DNA of 64,000 nucleotides from Mesorhizobium sp. L-2-11 (GCF_016756595.1 NZ_AP023257.1:1752001-1816000), one strand, 5' to 3'. Counted from the first letter of the stretch, positions 33,949 through 43,035 are shown. Program-made: numbers and translations. The notes: generated by a model not told the origin, from the sequence alone.

Positions 33949-34617
33949 TCATCCTTCTGGCCGACAGTTCAGTTCAAGCTTGGTCGCAAAGATCTTGCTC
34001 ATATCGGTGCCTGTCGGATCATTGAAGAAGGCGTCCGTCAGGGTCTTCTGGTTCTCGGCGATCGCCTCGTCGGGGTTCGGACGAACGACCTTGCTCGTGC
34101 ATGTCGACGGCAAGCCGGCGACCTGCAGATTGGCATCCTCGGTGAAATCGATCGCCGTGTAGAAGGTCGGGTCATAGACGCCGATATCGATCTTGCCGGC
34201 CAGCCTGGTCGGCGCCTTGGGTTCGGATTCGAACAGGATGATGAGCTGGTCGTTGTCGAAATTCGCCATCAGCTGCGGCGGCGGGCTCATCGCCTCATCC
34301 TTGCCGTCGACGGTGACGAGCTGGAAATAATTGAACTCCGCCAGCGAAGCATGAACGGTGTCGGCGACTTCCTTCAGCTCCTTGTCGTCGAGCTTCAGGT
34401 CGGAATTCTTGTCGAACTCCATCATCACCGTGCTCGAAAACAAATCGTCGAAGCGCCAGACATGGCGCAAGGCCTTCACACTTTGGTGATCCGGGCTGAG
34501 GATCACTTCGAGACGAGCCTCGGCGAAGACGTGGGGATGCACGTCGGCTGGCCCGACCGTGGCAAATGTCGCCGCCATGGCCGAAGCCGTCATGATTGCT
34601 TGCCGTTTCAGGTGCAT
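33949..34617 (-). CDS. DUF1007 family periplasmic protein, partner of NicO
   Basis: A 222-residue exported protein. The signal peptide (about residues 1-24) is followed by HPHVFAEARLEV, the family start, and a central VWRFDDLFSSTVMMEFDKN stretch. The family is found almost always with NicO permeases and is presumed to bind or gate the metal. The two genes are 4 bases apart on the same strand and are certainly one operon. An ATG six codons upstream (34635) is an alternative start; ribosome-binding sites are weak for both. Confidence 0.88.
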   Translation of the reverse strand: MHLKRQAIMTASAMAATFATVGPADVHPHVFAEARLEVILSPDHQSVKALRHVWRFDDLFSSTVMMEFDKNSDLKLDDKELKEVADTVHASLAEFNYFQLVTVDGKDEAMSPPPQLMANFDNDQLIILFESEPKAPTRLAGKIDIGVYDPTFYTAIDFTEDANLQVAGLPSTCTSKVVRPNPDEAIAENQKTLTDAFFNDPTGTDMSKIFATKLELNCRPEG

Positions 34618-34702
34618 TCTGGGTGGTGATTCCATCGACTAGGGTGACTGTCGAGAGTTACCAGAAAGCGGGCGAAAATGGGACCCCGGGGCGGCTAAAA
34701 GC

Positions 34703-35602
34703 TCAGGCATTGTCAATCGTCTTGAACCACTGCACCAGGAAATCGACAAAGACGCGAACTTTCGCAGGCAAATAGCGCCGGTGCGGATAGACGGCGAAAA
34801 TGCCGCCACCCGGCAGGATGCGGTCATCCAGCGCGGTCACCAGCCGGCCACTTTCGATATCGGGCGCGGCGATGAAATCCGGCAGGACGGAAAATCCCAA
34901 TCCCGCCACGGCGGCGGCCCTTGCCGCCATCGGACTGTTGACCTCGATCGGACCGGAGACCGAAACGCTCATCGTGTCGCCGCTGTCGCCCTTGAACGGC
35001 CAGTTGGTCAGCCAGCGGCCATTGGTGTCGATGATGCAGGGCATGCGGCCAAGGTCCTGTGGCCGCGCCGGCATGCCGTGCCTGGCGATCAGCTCGGGAG
35101 ATGCGCACAGCCGCACCGAGAATGGCGCCAGACGCCTGGCGATCAGCGAGGAGCTTTCCAGCCGCGAAATGCGCACGGCGAGATCGAAACCCTCCTCGAC
35201 CAGATCGACGAAGCGGTCATCGAGATGAATGTCGAGCACGATGTCGGGATGCTGCTTGGCGAAGTCGATCAACGATTGGCCGATCGGCGCATCGGCAAAG
35301 GTGCGCGGCGCCGACAGCTTGATCCTGCCGCGCACGTCGCCGGAGGATTCGCGCACCGCATCGGCCAGGCTGTCGACCTCGCGGACGATTTCCGAGGCAC
35401 GGCGGTAATAGGTGTGGCCGGCCTCGGTCAGCGAGAACTGCCGGGTGGTGCGGTTGAGCAGCAGCGCGCCGAGCTCGTCCTCCAACTCGCGCACATATTT
35501 CGACAGCAGCGCCTTGGAGCGGCCGATCTTGCGCGCCGCTGCCGAAAAACCTTCGGCCTCGACGACGTCGATGAAGGCGCGCATACGCGTCAGCGTATCC
35601 AT
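34703..35602 (-). CDS. LysR family transcriptional regulator
   Basis: A 299-residue regulator. The N-terminal helix-turn-helix begins MDTLTRMRAFIDVVEAEG, with AARKIGRSKALLSKYVRELE as the recognition region. The effector-binding domain follows and contains VDLVEEGFDLAVRI. This is the CrgA-like class that often controls drug or stress genes. It overlaps the amidase gene upstream on the same strand by 13 bases, so the two are co-transcribed and the amidase is a plausible target. Confidence 0.92.
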   Translation of the reverse strand: MDTLTRMRAFIDVVEAEGFSAAARKIGRSKALLSKYVRELEDELGALLLNRTTRQFSLTEAGHTYYRRASEIVREVDSLADAVRESSGDVRGRIKLSAPRTFADAPIGQSLIDFAKQHPDIVLDIHLDDRFVDLVEEGFDLAVRISRLESSSLIARRLAPFSVRLCASPELIARHGMPARPQDLGRMPCIIDTNGRWLTNWPFKGDSGDTMSVSVSGPIEVNSPMAARAAAVAGLGFSVLPDFIAAPDIESGRLVTALDDRILPGGGIFAVYPHRRYLPAKVRVFVDFLVQWFKTIDNA

Positions 35603-36837
35603 GTCATGCGCTCCTTTTGGTGGGCTGAAAGGATGCGCGCGGCGAGCGCCATCAGCTGCCGGTCGCTGCTTTTCGGTCCGAGCAGCGAGAGGCCGAAGGG
35701 GGCGCCGTCAACCAGGCCCAGCGGCAGGGTGATCTGCGGAAAACCGGACAGGCCGGAAAGACACAACAGTCTCAGCGCGCGTTCGCGATAGGTCTGCAAA
35801 TCGTCGAATGAGGCGGCCTTGAGCGGGGCGGCACCTGGAGCGGTGGGAAGCACAAGGACACCGTCCTCGCCAAGCAGCTCGGCAAGCTCAATACGAAATG
35901 AAACGCGACGTTCCGTTTCAAATTGTGCGGTTGCCGTATCGATGGTTGCGCCATGCTCGAAGCGCTGCTTGACACCGGGGCCGAGCATCCGATCGCTGCC
36001 GGCGATCCAGGCACCGTGATTTTGCCAGGCCTCGTACCCCTGCAGCTTGCGGAAGCACCAGTAGAGATCGTCGGTGGAATGCGACAGCGGGGCGACGGTG
36101 CGCGGCGCGCCCAGCACCGATGCGATAGCGCGGACCATGGCGCGATACTCGTTGGCTTCCTGCGGGCCGAGCACGAGCCCGTCCAGCGCATCCATGGCGA
36201 GGGGGCGCTGCAACTCGTGGTGGTGCAGATCGTCGCCGAGCAGCACCGCGCCGACCTTTTCGTAGGTGACCATGTCGCTGGCGAACCAGCCGAACGTATC
36301 CAGTGAAGGGGCCAGCGGCATGGCGCCTTCGAGCGAGATGCGGCCATGCGTGGTCCTCAGGCCGATCAGCCCACAAAAGCTTGCCGGGGCGCGGATCGAG
36401 CCGCCGGTATCGGATCCGATGGCGATGTCGGCCAGCCCGCCCGCGACCGCGGCGGCGGAACCGGAGGACGAGCCGCCGGTGACGCGATCAGGTGCTGCCG
36501 GATTGACGGGCGACGGGAAATGCGCGTTCAGCCCCATCAGCGAGAAGGCCAAATCGTCGGTCTGCGTCTTGCCGACGAAGCGCGCACCCGAATCAAGCAG
36601 CGCCTGGACGGCCGGCGCTGTCGCCGAGGCGGGCGAAGCCTCGTGATATTTCTGCGGATTGCCGCAGCCGGTGCGGTAGCCGGCGACGTCGTAAATATCC
36701 TTGACGGCCAGCCGCAGGCCGGCAAGCGGACCGGATTGCGCATTGGATACAGGTATACCGTCGAGGTCGAGAAAAGCGTTCAGAGGGCCGCGAGTGCCTG
36801 TCATGCGTTCGATATCCGGATACAGTTGTTGCAACAT
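35590..36837 (-). CDS. Amidase signature family enzyme
   Basis: A 415-residue amidase. The catalytic triad motifs are visible: Lys in LAVKDIYDVAG, cis-Ser in GGSSSGSAAAVA and the nucleophile Ser in GSDTGGSIRAP. It is on the short side for this family and resembles AtzE/AtzF-like or GatA-like plant-amidase relatives. The substrate is unknown. An in-frame ATG 11 codons in (36804) is an alternative start. It is co-transcribed with the LysR gene whose start it overlaps. Confidence 0.92.
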   Translation of the reverse strand: MLQQLYPDIERMTGTRGPLNAFLDLDGIPVSNAQSGPLAGLRLAVKDIYDVAGYRTGCGNPQKYHEASPASATAPAVQALLDSGARFVGKTQTDDLAFSLMGLNAHFPSPVNPAAPDRVTGGSSSGSAAAVAGGLADIAIGSDTGGSIRAPASFCGLIGLRTTHGRISLEGAMPLAPSLDTFGWFASDMVTYEKVGAVLLGDDLHHHELQRPLAMDALDGLVLGPQEANEYRAMVRAIASVLGAPRTVAPLSHSTDDLYWCFRKLQGYEAWQNHGAWIAGSDRMLGPGVKQRFEHGATIDTATAQFETERRVSFRIELAELLGEDGVLVLPTAPGAAPLKAASFDDLQTYRERALRLLCLSGLSGFPQITLPLGLVDGAPFGLSLLGPKSSDRQLMALAARILSAHQKERMTWIR

Positions 36838-36979
36838 TGTTCGACGCCAGGAATTTTACAACTGGCGTACGATTTTTATTGATTGTGAAATCCATCGACC
36901 TTATATCGCGCTTGCCCAAAGTCGCACGTGCCTGTGGGTGTCCGCCGATCCTCAAAATGGTGAGGGATATCGGTAAGGT

Positions 36980-37345
36980 AACTGGAGCTAACCCCTCCAG
37001 TCGGTTTAGCGGCCAACCGCCAGACCGAGGACACCTTGAAGCAACGACGGTGCGGGCCTTTCTGGTGTTCTGCCGGTCGTCCAAAGACCGGGGTTACTGA
37101 AGAGGCACACCTTCATTGCCGGCAGTGCGGAACGGGTTCTCCCAATCCAAGCCAAGGCAGACAAAGCGAACCGAGGCCGGGCAAGGCCAAGGTTCACCGC
37201 CGCGAGACGGCGCTTCATGGTTCCGGGGTCTCCACCGGCTGGTTCCATGGATTGACGTCCCGCCTTTGTCCACCGCGTGTTCGCGAGGTCGATGACCCGC
37301 GTCCCGCAGCCTTTGTGCGCGCCCGAAAGGCGCTATGGAGAGACC
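36980..37345 (+). ncRNA. Putative speF-type structured leader of ornithine decarboxylase
   Basis: About 360 bases directly upstream of the decarboxylase hold no gene but several stems. CTGGAG pairs with CTCCAG around CTAACCC near 36983-37001, GACCGG/CCGGTC-type pairs occur near 37070-37095, and GGCGC-type pairs lie close to the start codon. Alphaproteobacterial ornithine decarboxylase genes are known to be preceded by a roughly 400-base conserved RNA, the speF motif, thought to control decarboxylase expression. Position, length and structure fit; the covariance model was not run. Confidence 0.6.
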
Positions 37346-37348
37346 CCG

Positions 37349-38482
37349 ATGGCCACCCAGCGCATCCTTGACTTCCTCGCCACCCGACGTCCGAACGGCC
37401 CTTGCCTCGTCGTCGATCTCGACGTCGTGCGCGACAATTTCCGCGCCTTCGAGAAGGCGCTTCCCGATTCGAAAATCTACTATGCGGTGAAAGCAAATCC
37501 GGCGCCGGAAATCCTGCGCCTGCTTGCTGCGATGGGCTCGTCCTTCGACACCGCTTCCGTTGCCGAAGTCGAGATGGCGATGGACGCCGGTGCGCCGGCG
37601 GACCGCATCTCCTTCGGCAACACCATCAAGAAGGAGCGCGACATCCAGCGCGCCTATCAGCTCGGCATCCGGCTGTTCGCGGTGGACTGCGTCGAGGAGG
37701 TCGAGAAGATCGCCCGCGTTGCACCCGGCGCCCGTGTGTTCTGCCGCGTGCTGACCGACGGCGAAGGCGCCGAATGGCCGCTGTCGCGCAAGTTCGGCTG
37801 CGTGCCGGCGATGGCGGTCGACGTGCTGCGCCATGCCAGGGCGCTCGGGCTCGACGCCTATGGCGTGTCGTTCCATGTCGGCTCGCAGCAGACCGACCTG
37901 ACTGCCTGGGACCGCGCGCTCGGCGATGCCAAAAAGGTGTTCGCTACGCTCGCTGAAGAGGGCATTGTGCTCAAGATGGTCAATATGGGCGGCGGTTTTC
38001 CGACCCGTTACCTCAGGGATGTGCCGGTGGCGCAGGCCTATGGCCAGGCGATCTTCTCGGCGCTGCGCAAGCATTTCGGCAACGCGATTCCCGAAACCAT
38101 CATCGAGCCGGGCCGCGGCATGGTCGGCAATGCCGGCGTCATCAAGTCGGAAGTCGTGCTGATCTCGAAGAAGGCCGACAACGACAATGTGCGCTGGGTG
38201 TTCCTCGACATCGGCAAGTTCGGCGGTCTCGCCGAGACGATGGACGAAGCAATCCGTTACCCGATTGTCACCGCGCATGACGGCACCGAGACCGCGCCGT
38301 GCGTGCTCGCCGGCCCCACCTGCGATTCGGCCGACGTGATGTACGAGAAGACGCCGTATCCGCTGCCCCTGTCGCTGACCATCGGCGACGAGGTGCTGAT
38401 CGAGGGCACCGGCGCCTACACGACGACCTACGCCTCGGTCGCCTTCAACGGCTTCGAGCCTCTCCGATCCTACGTGATCTGA
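37349..38482 (+). CDS. Ornithine decarboxylase (alanine racemase fold)
   Basis: Makes putrescine from ornithine (a fold-type III PLP enzyme; some rhizobial members also use lysine). The 377-residue product has PLP-Lys48 in YYAVKANP, the Gly-rich GGGFPTRY loop, EPGRGMVGNAG and the substrate-binding CDSAD near residue 328. The last is the ornithine decarboxylase hallmark that distinguishes it from diaminopimelate decarboxylase. The start at 37349 has GGAGAG before it; a longer in-frame reading runs through the RNA leader. A GNAT gene follows at 94 bases. It could supply homospermidine synthase encoded at 4.9 kb. Confidence 0.95.
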   Translation: MATQRILDFLATRRPNGPCLVVDLDVVRDNFRAFEKALPDSKIYYAVKANPAPEILRLLAAMGSSFDTASVAEVEMAMDAGAPADRISFGNTIKKERDIQRAYQLGIRLFAVDCVEEVEKIARVAPGARVFCRVLTDGEGAEWPLSRKFGCVPAMAVDVLRHARALGLDAYGVSFHVGSQQTDLTAWDRALGDAKKVFATLAEEGIVLKMVNMGGGFPTRYLRDVPVAQAYGQAIFSALRKHFGNAIPETIIEPGRGMVGNAGVIKSEVVLISKKADNDNVRWVFLDIGKFGGLAETMDEAIRYPIVTAHDGTETAPCVLAGPTCDSADVMYEKTPYPLPLSLTIGDEVLIEGTGAYTTTYASVAFNGFEPLRSYVI

Positions 38483-38576
38483 CGGCTCGCAAGAGCCGGT
38501 CAGATCATCCTTGGTGGGCGCCAGTCGCCCGCCCGGGCTCGCCTGTGGAACAATCCGCTCGTGAAGGATCGCGGAA

Positions 38577-39308
38577 ATGGAAATTGTGGATTTCATTGTT
38601 GAGGGCGCTGCGGGAATCTCCCCCCTTGACGGGGAGATGTCGCCGAAGGCGACAGAGGGGGTCGCCGCGCGTCAAGCGCCGGCCTCACACAGCCCAAGAG
38701 AGGTCGCGGCAGCCGAGCCGACCCCCTCTGGCCGCTTCGCGGCCATCTCCCCCTCAAGGGGGGAGAGTGCCCGCGCTTTCGTCATCACCGCCGAAACCGC
38801 TGCCGACGTCCCGGCGCGCGAGGCTCTGCTCGATCGCGCCATGGGGCCGAAGCGCCGGAGAAAATCGTCGGAAAAGCTGCGGCGCGGCCGCCGGCCTTCG
38901 GAAGGCCTGGCCTTGGTCGCACGCGACGCGTCGGGCGCTGTCACCGGCACCGTGCGGCTCTGGGATGTCGTGCTGGGCGAGGGCGGTCGGTCAGCCCTTC
39001 TGCTTGGCCCGCTCGCCGTCGATCCGACAATCAAGAATGCCGGCATCGGCTCGGCGCTGATGCGCCATGCAATCGCTGAAGCCGCGCGCCTCGGCCATGC
39101 GGCGATCCTGCTGGTCGGCGATGCGCCCTATTACCAGCGCTTCGGGTTCTCGGCCGAAAAAACCGGCTCGCTGGCCATGCCGGGGCCGTATGAGCGGCAC
39201 CGCCTGCTGGCGCTGGAGCTGGTGGAAGGCGTGCTCGCCGGCGCGCAGGGTACGCTGAAGGCGGCGGGGCGCAAGCTGAAGGCACAGCGGCTGCCGCTCG
39301 CTGCCTGA
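38577..39308 (+). CDS. GNAT family N-acetyltransferase interrupted in frame by a palindromic element
   Basis: A 243-residue YhbS-like acetyltransferase. The core (about 65-235) has the acetyl-CoA loop NAGIGSALMRHA and the DAPYYQRFGFS C-terminal motif. Residues about 14-63 are encoded by a 148-base palindrome (38618-38765), giving the low-complexity stretch ISPLDGEMSPKATEG and its mirrored partner. No in-frame start codon lies between the element and the conserved core, so translation must pass through or begin inside it. The first 13 residues (MEIVDFIVEGAAG) have AAGGATCG upstream and look like the original N-terminus. It lies 94 bases behind ornithine decarboxylase. Confidence 0.85.
   Translation: MEIVDFIVEGAAGISPLDGEMSPKATEGVAARQAPASHSPREVAAAEPTPSGRFAAISPSRGESARAFVITAETAADVPAREALLDRAMGPKRRRKSSEKLRRGRRPSEGLALVARDASGAVTGTVRLWDVVLGEGGRSALLLGPLAVDPTIKNAGIGSALMRHAIAEAARLGHAAILLVGDAPYYQRFGFSAEKTGSLAMPGPYERHRLLALELVEGVLAGAQGTLKAAGRKLKAQRLPLAA
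38618..38765. repeat. 148-bp palindromic element inside the GNAT coding region
   Basis: Two 46-base arms (38618-38663 and 38720-38765) are inverted copies with a few differences and flank a 56-base centre. Each arm carries its own small hairpin: TGTCGCC-GAA-GGCGACA in the left and GGCCGC-TTC-GCGGCC in the right. Differences between the arms keep the small hairpins paired. It differs from family A at 32.6, 60.9 and 63.6 kb. Confidence 0.9.
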
Positions 39309-39313
39309 CGATC

Positions 39314-39351
39314 GGAAACAAGCCGCTGCCATTGGGTGGCGGCTTGTTTCC
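39314..39351. terminator. Bidirectional terminator between GNAT and SCP2 genes
   Basis: GGAAACAAGCCGC pairs perfectly with GCGGCTTGTTTCC around a 12-base loop, between two convergent genes. The TTGTTTCC arm provides a T-rich end in both directions. Confidence 0.8.
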
Positions 39352-39369
39352 ATTCAGGATTGGAGTGGA

Positions 39370-39654
39370 TCAGCCGATCAACTGGCTCAGCGCCATGGCG
39401 ACGCTCATGTCGCCTTCGACCTTTATCTTGCCGGACATGAACGCCATGGTCGGATTGAGATCGCCTGATATCAGCGATTCCAGATCGTCGAGCGAAAGCT
39501 TTATCGTACAGTCGGCCGGCGCATCGGTGGTCGAGACGGCAGCGCCGTTGATAACGATGACGCCGTCGTCACCGGTATCGAATTTCACGGAACGATCGAA
39601 CCCGGCACTCGCCACGCGCGCGCTGATCTTGTCGGCAATTTCCTGAACGCCCAT
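39370..39654 (-). CDS. SCP2 sterol-binding domain protein
   Basis: A 94-residue single-domain SCP2 protein that likely binds a lipid or acyl-CoA in a hydrophobic tunnel. It shows the alternating strand pattern and the family's GDLNPTMAFMSGKIKVEGD segment. The start at 39654 has GAGGAG before it; an in-frame codon at 39699 lacks one. Small rhizobial SCP2 proteins are common and of unknown function. It is convergent with the GNAT gene across a shared terminator. Confidence 0.9.
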   Translation of the reverse strand: MGVQEIADKISARVASAGFDRSVKFDTGDDGVIVINGAAVSTTDAPADCTIKLSLDDLESLISGDLNPTMAFMSGKIKVEGDMSVAMALSQLIG

Positions 39655-40225
39655 GGCCGTTCTCCTCGTTTCGTTGCGTTTGTCGCACCCCATTGGCACT
39701 TCGGTCGGGGGGCACTTCGGTCTGGGGCACTTTGATCAGACCGAAGTCGCCGTCTTGCCCATTTCGCGATCAAGGTCGCCGGCGCATATAGCTTCGGGTT
39801 GACGTTTACGTCAACGCGGTTCCCCGATATGATGATGGGTTTTATCGCCGCAGTGAAGCTGCGCTGTCGATGTGCGATGGTCGGGGCTAGGCGGTTCGAT
39901 TGGCTCCCGACTGCCAACACCGCCACGCCCGGCCAGAATAGGTCGTCGCGGATGGTCAGGGTCGCGTTGGGCAGGACCGAGACCCCATTGCATTCTAAAT
40001 CAGTAAACACTGCCGGATCAGCTAGACACTGCCGGCAAATGACCGCTACCATCGCCATGTGGCTTGAATCAGGTTTCACCTGGAGATCGAGTGCTCGAAG
40101 AACCGAACAGAAATCCCGGATCCCATCGTTACGGGAAGCCGAGCTTGTGGTGGCCACCACCTCTGGGTTGATGGCCTGCGGGCCCGATCCAATCTGAAAT
40201 TAATTTTCGTGTTCAGAGAGACATA
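39655..40225. other. 571-base interval with no recognised gene
   Basis: Open frames exist on both strands but none shows a known family or a good ribosome-binding site. Composition is less GC-biased than flanking genes, and a short run of CACTTCGGTC repeats lies near 39700-39740. It may be decayed coding DNA at the edge of the 40-43 kb stretch. It presumably holds the promoter of the dioxygenase gene. Confidence 0.45.
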
Positions 40226-41341
40226 ATGATGAATACCATGCTTTCCGTGGAAGCCCGGGAGACAGCGCTTGCCGTGACGTTCTCGTCAGGCGAAACAGTC
40301 TGCTATCCCTGGCTTTGGCTAAAGGACAATGCACCGTCGGCGTTTCACCCCCAGACCGAAGAGCGAATATTCGACCTGACCAGCGTCGACGCCTCGCTCA
40401 GGCCCCTCAACGTCCAGAACAGACGCGGCGCTGTGAGCATTGTCTGGCCGAACGACCAGGCTGAGGAGGAAATCCCGGGCCATTTTTTTGAATCCTACCG
40501 CCCAGGCAGAAAGCGGGACGATCCGGCTGAGATCGCTCCGAAACTCTGGGACGGCTCGATCGATCTTGAAACCATACCGCGTCACTCTGCCGGGGGCCTC
40601 TTTCAGAGCGATGCCGATCTGCTTGCCTGGCTGAGGGCGACGGCTGCATATGGGCTCTCCATCGTCGAGGGGCTTGGCGATGATCCCGACGCCGGGCGGC
40701 GTGCGGCCGAGCGGGTAGGATTCCTGCGCCAGACAAATTTCGGCACTATGTTCGAAGTCGTGTCGATGCCGAAGCCGAACAACTTGGCCTACACGCCTGT
40801 CGCCCTGCCGTTACACACCGATCTCGCGAACCAGGAGGTGCCGCCCGGCTATCAATTCCTGCATTGTATCGCGAATGAAGCTGAAGGCGGTGGATCGGTA
40901 TTTGCCGACGGATTTGCGGTCGTGGCCGCATTACAGGCGCAAGATCCGGAAGCCTACCGTCTCTTGTGCGAGGTCAAAATCCCCTATCGTTTTCACGACG
41001 AAAACTACGATCTGCGCGGTCGGTTTCCTGTGATCGCAACTCGACGCAATGGAGACGTGACAGAGTTGCGGTTCAACGCCCATCTTGTCGATGTCATTGA
41101 CCTTCCCTCCGAGATATGCACCCCCTTCTATGCTGCTTATCGCAAGCTGATGATGATGATCCGCAGCTCGCGTTTTCACATAGCCTACCGCCTCAAGGCC
41201 GGCGAAATGGCGGTCTTCGACAATCGTCGGGTGCTTCACGGCCGCCAATCGTTCAACCCAAACACGGGGCTGAGACATCTGCGGGGATGCTATGTCGATC
41301 GGGGTGAGTTTCAGAGCCGCATTCGCGTCCTCTCCCGATAG
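40226..41341 (+). CDS. Gamma-butyrobetaine hydroxylase-like Fe(II)/2-oxoglutarate dioxygenase
   Basis: A 371-residue TauD/TfdA-fold enzyme with an N-terminal zinc-ribbon-like domain (about 1-95), as in gamma-butyrobetaine dioxygenase, the last step of carnitine synthesis. Iron ligands are His and Asp in LPLHTDLANQE and His in RRVLHGRQSF, with the 2-oxoglutarate-binding Arg further on (GLRHLRGCY). The N-terminal domain's YPWLWLKDNAPSAFH fits the DUF971 type. The exact substrate is inferred from domain order. ATG behind AGAGAG. No carnitine genes are adjacent. Confidence 0.88.
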   Translation: MMNTMLSVEARETALAVTFSSGETVCYPWLWLKDNAPSAFHPQTEERIFDLTSVDASLRPLNVQNRRGAVSIVWPNDQAEEEIPGHFFESYRPGRKRDDPAEIAPKLWDGSIDLETIPRHSAGGLFQSDADLLAWLRATAAYGLSIVEGLGDDPDAGRRAAERVGFLRQTNFGTMFEVVSMPKPNNLAYTPVALPLHTDLANQEVPPGYQFLHCIANEAEGGGSVFADGFAVVAALQAQDPEAYRLLCEVKIPYRFHDENYDLRGRFPVIATRRNGDVTELRFNAHLVDVIDLPSEICTPFYAAYRKLMMMIRSSRFHIAYRLKAGEMAVFDNRRVLHGRQSFNPNTGLRHLRGCYVDRGEFQSRIRVLSR

Positions 41342-41613
41342 CGGCACGACGATCATCGCTGACGTGCGGTCAGTAGCTGTCGGTGCAAGGTCTCCGGCAG
41401 ACGTTCCGACGGTGGTTGTTTGCCCGAAAGCCGGCGGCAATCAGGGCAGTTACAAGGTCTGCATCATTCAAACAGACGAGGACAGTGGCCAGGCCTGTCC
41501 CTAGCGTGGGCTCGCCTCATGCGCCACCGCGCGATCAGGGGGAAGGGGATAACCCGTATCCGGGAGGCGAGGATCGAGACCCCAGATGGCGTTACAGTAG
41601 GGGATGTTCAGTC

Positions 41614-43035
41614 ATGAAAATCAGAAGTCTGATCAAGCGTGCCGAGACGGTGGACAGGGCATTCAAGGAACTTGAAGCCGATTTGGCGGAAGCGTTCGAA
41701 GAGTGCCTCAACTTGGACGAGCAATCGCCGTTGGATGACGTTGCGGACGAGAATCTCGCGGCAAGGAATGACAACTCTCAGCCCGAGGACGATGCCGACT
41801 CTCCCGAGATCGCACGGCGGCTGACCTCCCACACACAAACCCGCCTGGCTGCGCTGGATGCCGTTGAGGGGCTGTTTGACGATGCGCGCGAGTATCTGGA
41901 TGAGATCAACACGAAACTGTCGGAGATCGCGACCTCGCATCACCTGACAGGCGAATTCCTAAAGCTGCTTCACGGGGACATTCTTCGCGCCAACGAACTG
42001 GAACTGGCAAATGTCAGCCTGACCACGCAGCAAAGAGTGCTGTCGGAGCAGTTCCACGATGCGACCAGAAAGCAGCGCGAGCGTGAAAGCGCCGTCGAGG
42101 CCCTGCAGCAGCGCGAGATAAGCCTGACCGAGGACAAGGAGGCACTTCGCAGTGCGCTGGCTGCGGCAAGGCTGGAACTCGTCGTGGCAGGCAATGCGAG
42201 CGCAGAACGCGAAGCGGAGTTCGGCGACCTCGTCAAAACGCTTTCGGCCAGAACGGCCGAGGCCAACCGATGCGCGCGCGAGAACGAGATACTGCGGGAA
42301 AAGCATGTCAGCCTGTCGATCGACTTCGACAAGGCGCTGAAACGCGAAGCTGAGGCGCGGCACAGGCTGGACGAGCTCTCGACGATTCATGCCAGCGACG
42401 CGGCGCGAGTTTCGGAACTGCTGGCTGCGCTCGGCAAGAGCGAACAAGAGGAGATGCGGCTGCAGAAATCGCTCGATATCGCGCAAGCGAAGCTGTCGGA
42501 AATGACGGAAGCGGCCCGTATCTTGGAAGGTGACAGGGAAGCCGAGCGTGCGCGTAGTTTCACGGAGATCGGCGGCCTGCGTTCTGAAATTCGCAACCTC
42601 CAATCACGATTGGAAGCCGCCTCGAACGAGAACAATCAAGCCGCGAGCGAGATCGCCAATCTCAAGGCTCAATGGAGCGACGCGGTCGCCGAAAAGCAAA
42701 TTGCGGAGGAAAGGTTGTCCGTTCTCAGAAAGGAGAACGAGAACGACAAGATCCACCTCTCGACCGTGAGCGCGAATTTTTCGCAGCTTTCTCTGCAGCA
42801 GGCGTCCGAACAGATACAGCTCGATGTCCAGAGGCAGGAATGCGAGGATCTGCGAGCCGAAGTCGCGTTGCTCGATGCCCGGGTCAAGGAACTTTTGCCC
42901 TATGAGCGCCTCCACAAGGTGACAAACGCCAAGCCACATGAGAACGGCGTGGTCGAGATCACCGGTGTCGTGGCGGAGAAGTCCCGTGCCACAAGCAGGC
43001 GGCGCGTGCGTACGAGCCTGCGCGCCGCATCCTGA
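41614..43035 (+). CDS. Large coiled-coil protein of unknown function
   Basis: A 473-residue cytosolic protein with no signal peptide or membrane helix. After an acidic N-terminal region (about 20-60), residues about 75-440 are nearly continuous coiled coil, rich in Glu, Ala, Leu and Arg. The C-terminus is basic (SRATSRRRVRTSLRAA). It has no ATPase motifs, so it is not an SMC protein. The shape resembles bacterial filament-forming proteins such as crescentin or rhizobial Ccrp, but homology is not claimed. The ATG at 41614 has AGGGGA before it; longer in-frame readings lack one. Confidence 0.8.
   Translation: MKIRSLIKRAETVDRAFKELEADLAEAFEECLNLDEQSPLDDVADENLAARNDNSQPEDDADSPEIARRLTSHTQTRLAALDAVEGLFDDAREYLDEINTKLSEIATSHHLTGEFLKLLHGDILRANELELANVSLTTQQRVLSEQFHDATRKQRERESAVEALQQREISLTEDKEALRSALAAARLELVVAGNASAEREAEFGDLVKTLSARTAEANRCARENEILREKHVSLSIDFDKALKREAEARHRLDELSTIHASDAARVSELLAALGKSEQEEMRLQKSLDIAQAKLSEMTEAARILEGDREAERARSFTEIGGLRSEIRNLQSRLEAASNENNQAASEIANLKAQWSDAVAEKQIAEERLSVLRKENENDKIHLSTVSANFSQLSLQQASEQIQLDVQRQECEDLRAEVALLDARVKELLPYERLHKVTNAKPHENGVVEITGVVAEKSRATSRRRVRTSLRAAS

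Noticed and set aside
39585..40160. Minus-strand frame in the 39.7-40.2 kb gap
   Set aside because: No recognised motif and it runs into the SCP2 gene in a shifted frame; treated as non-coding or decayed.
41292..41504. Short plus-strand frame with Cys residues after the dioxygenase
   Set aside because: Begins inside the dioxygenase gene, lacks a ribosome-binding site and has no family resemblance.
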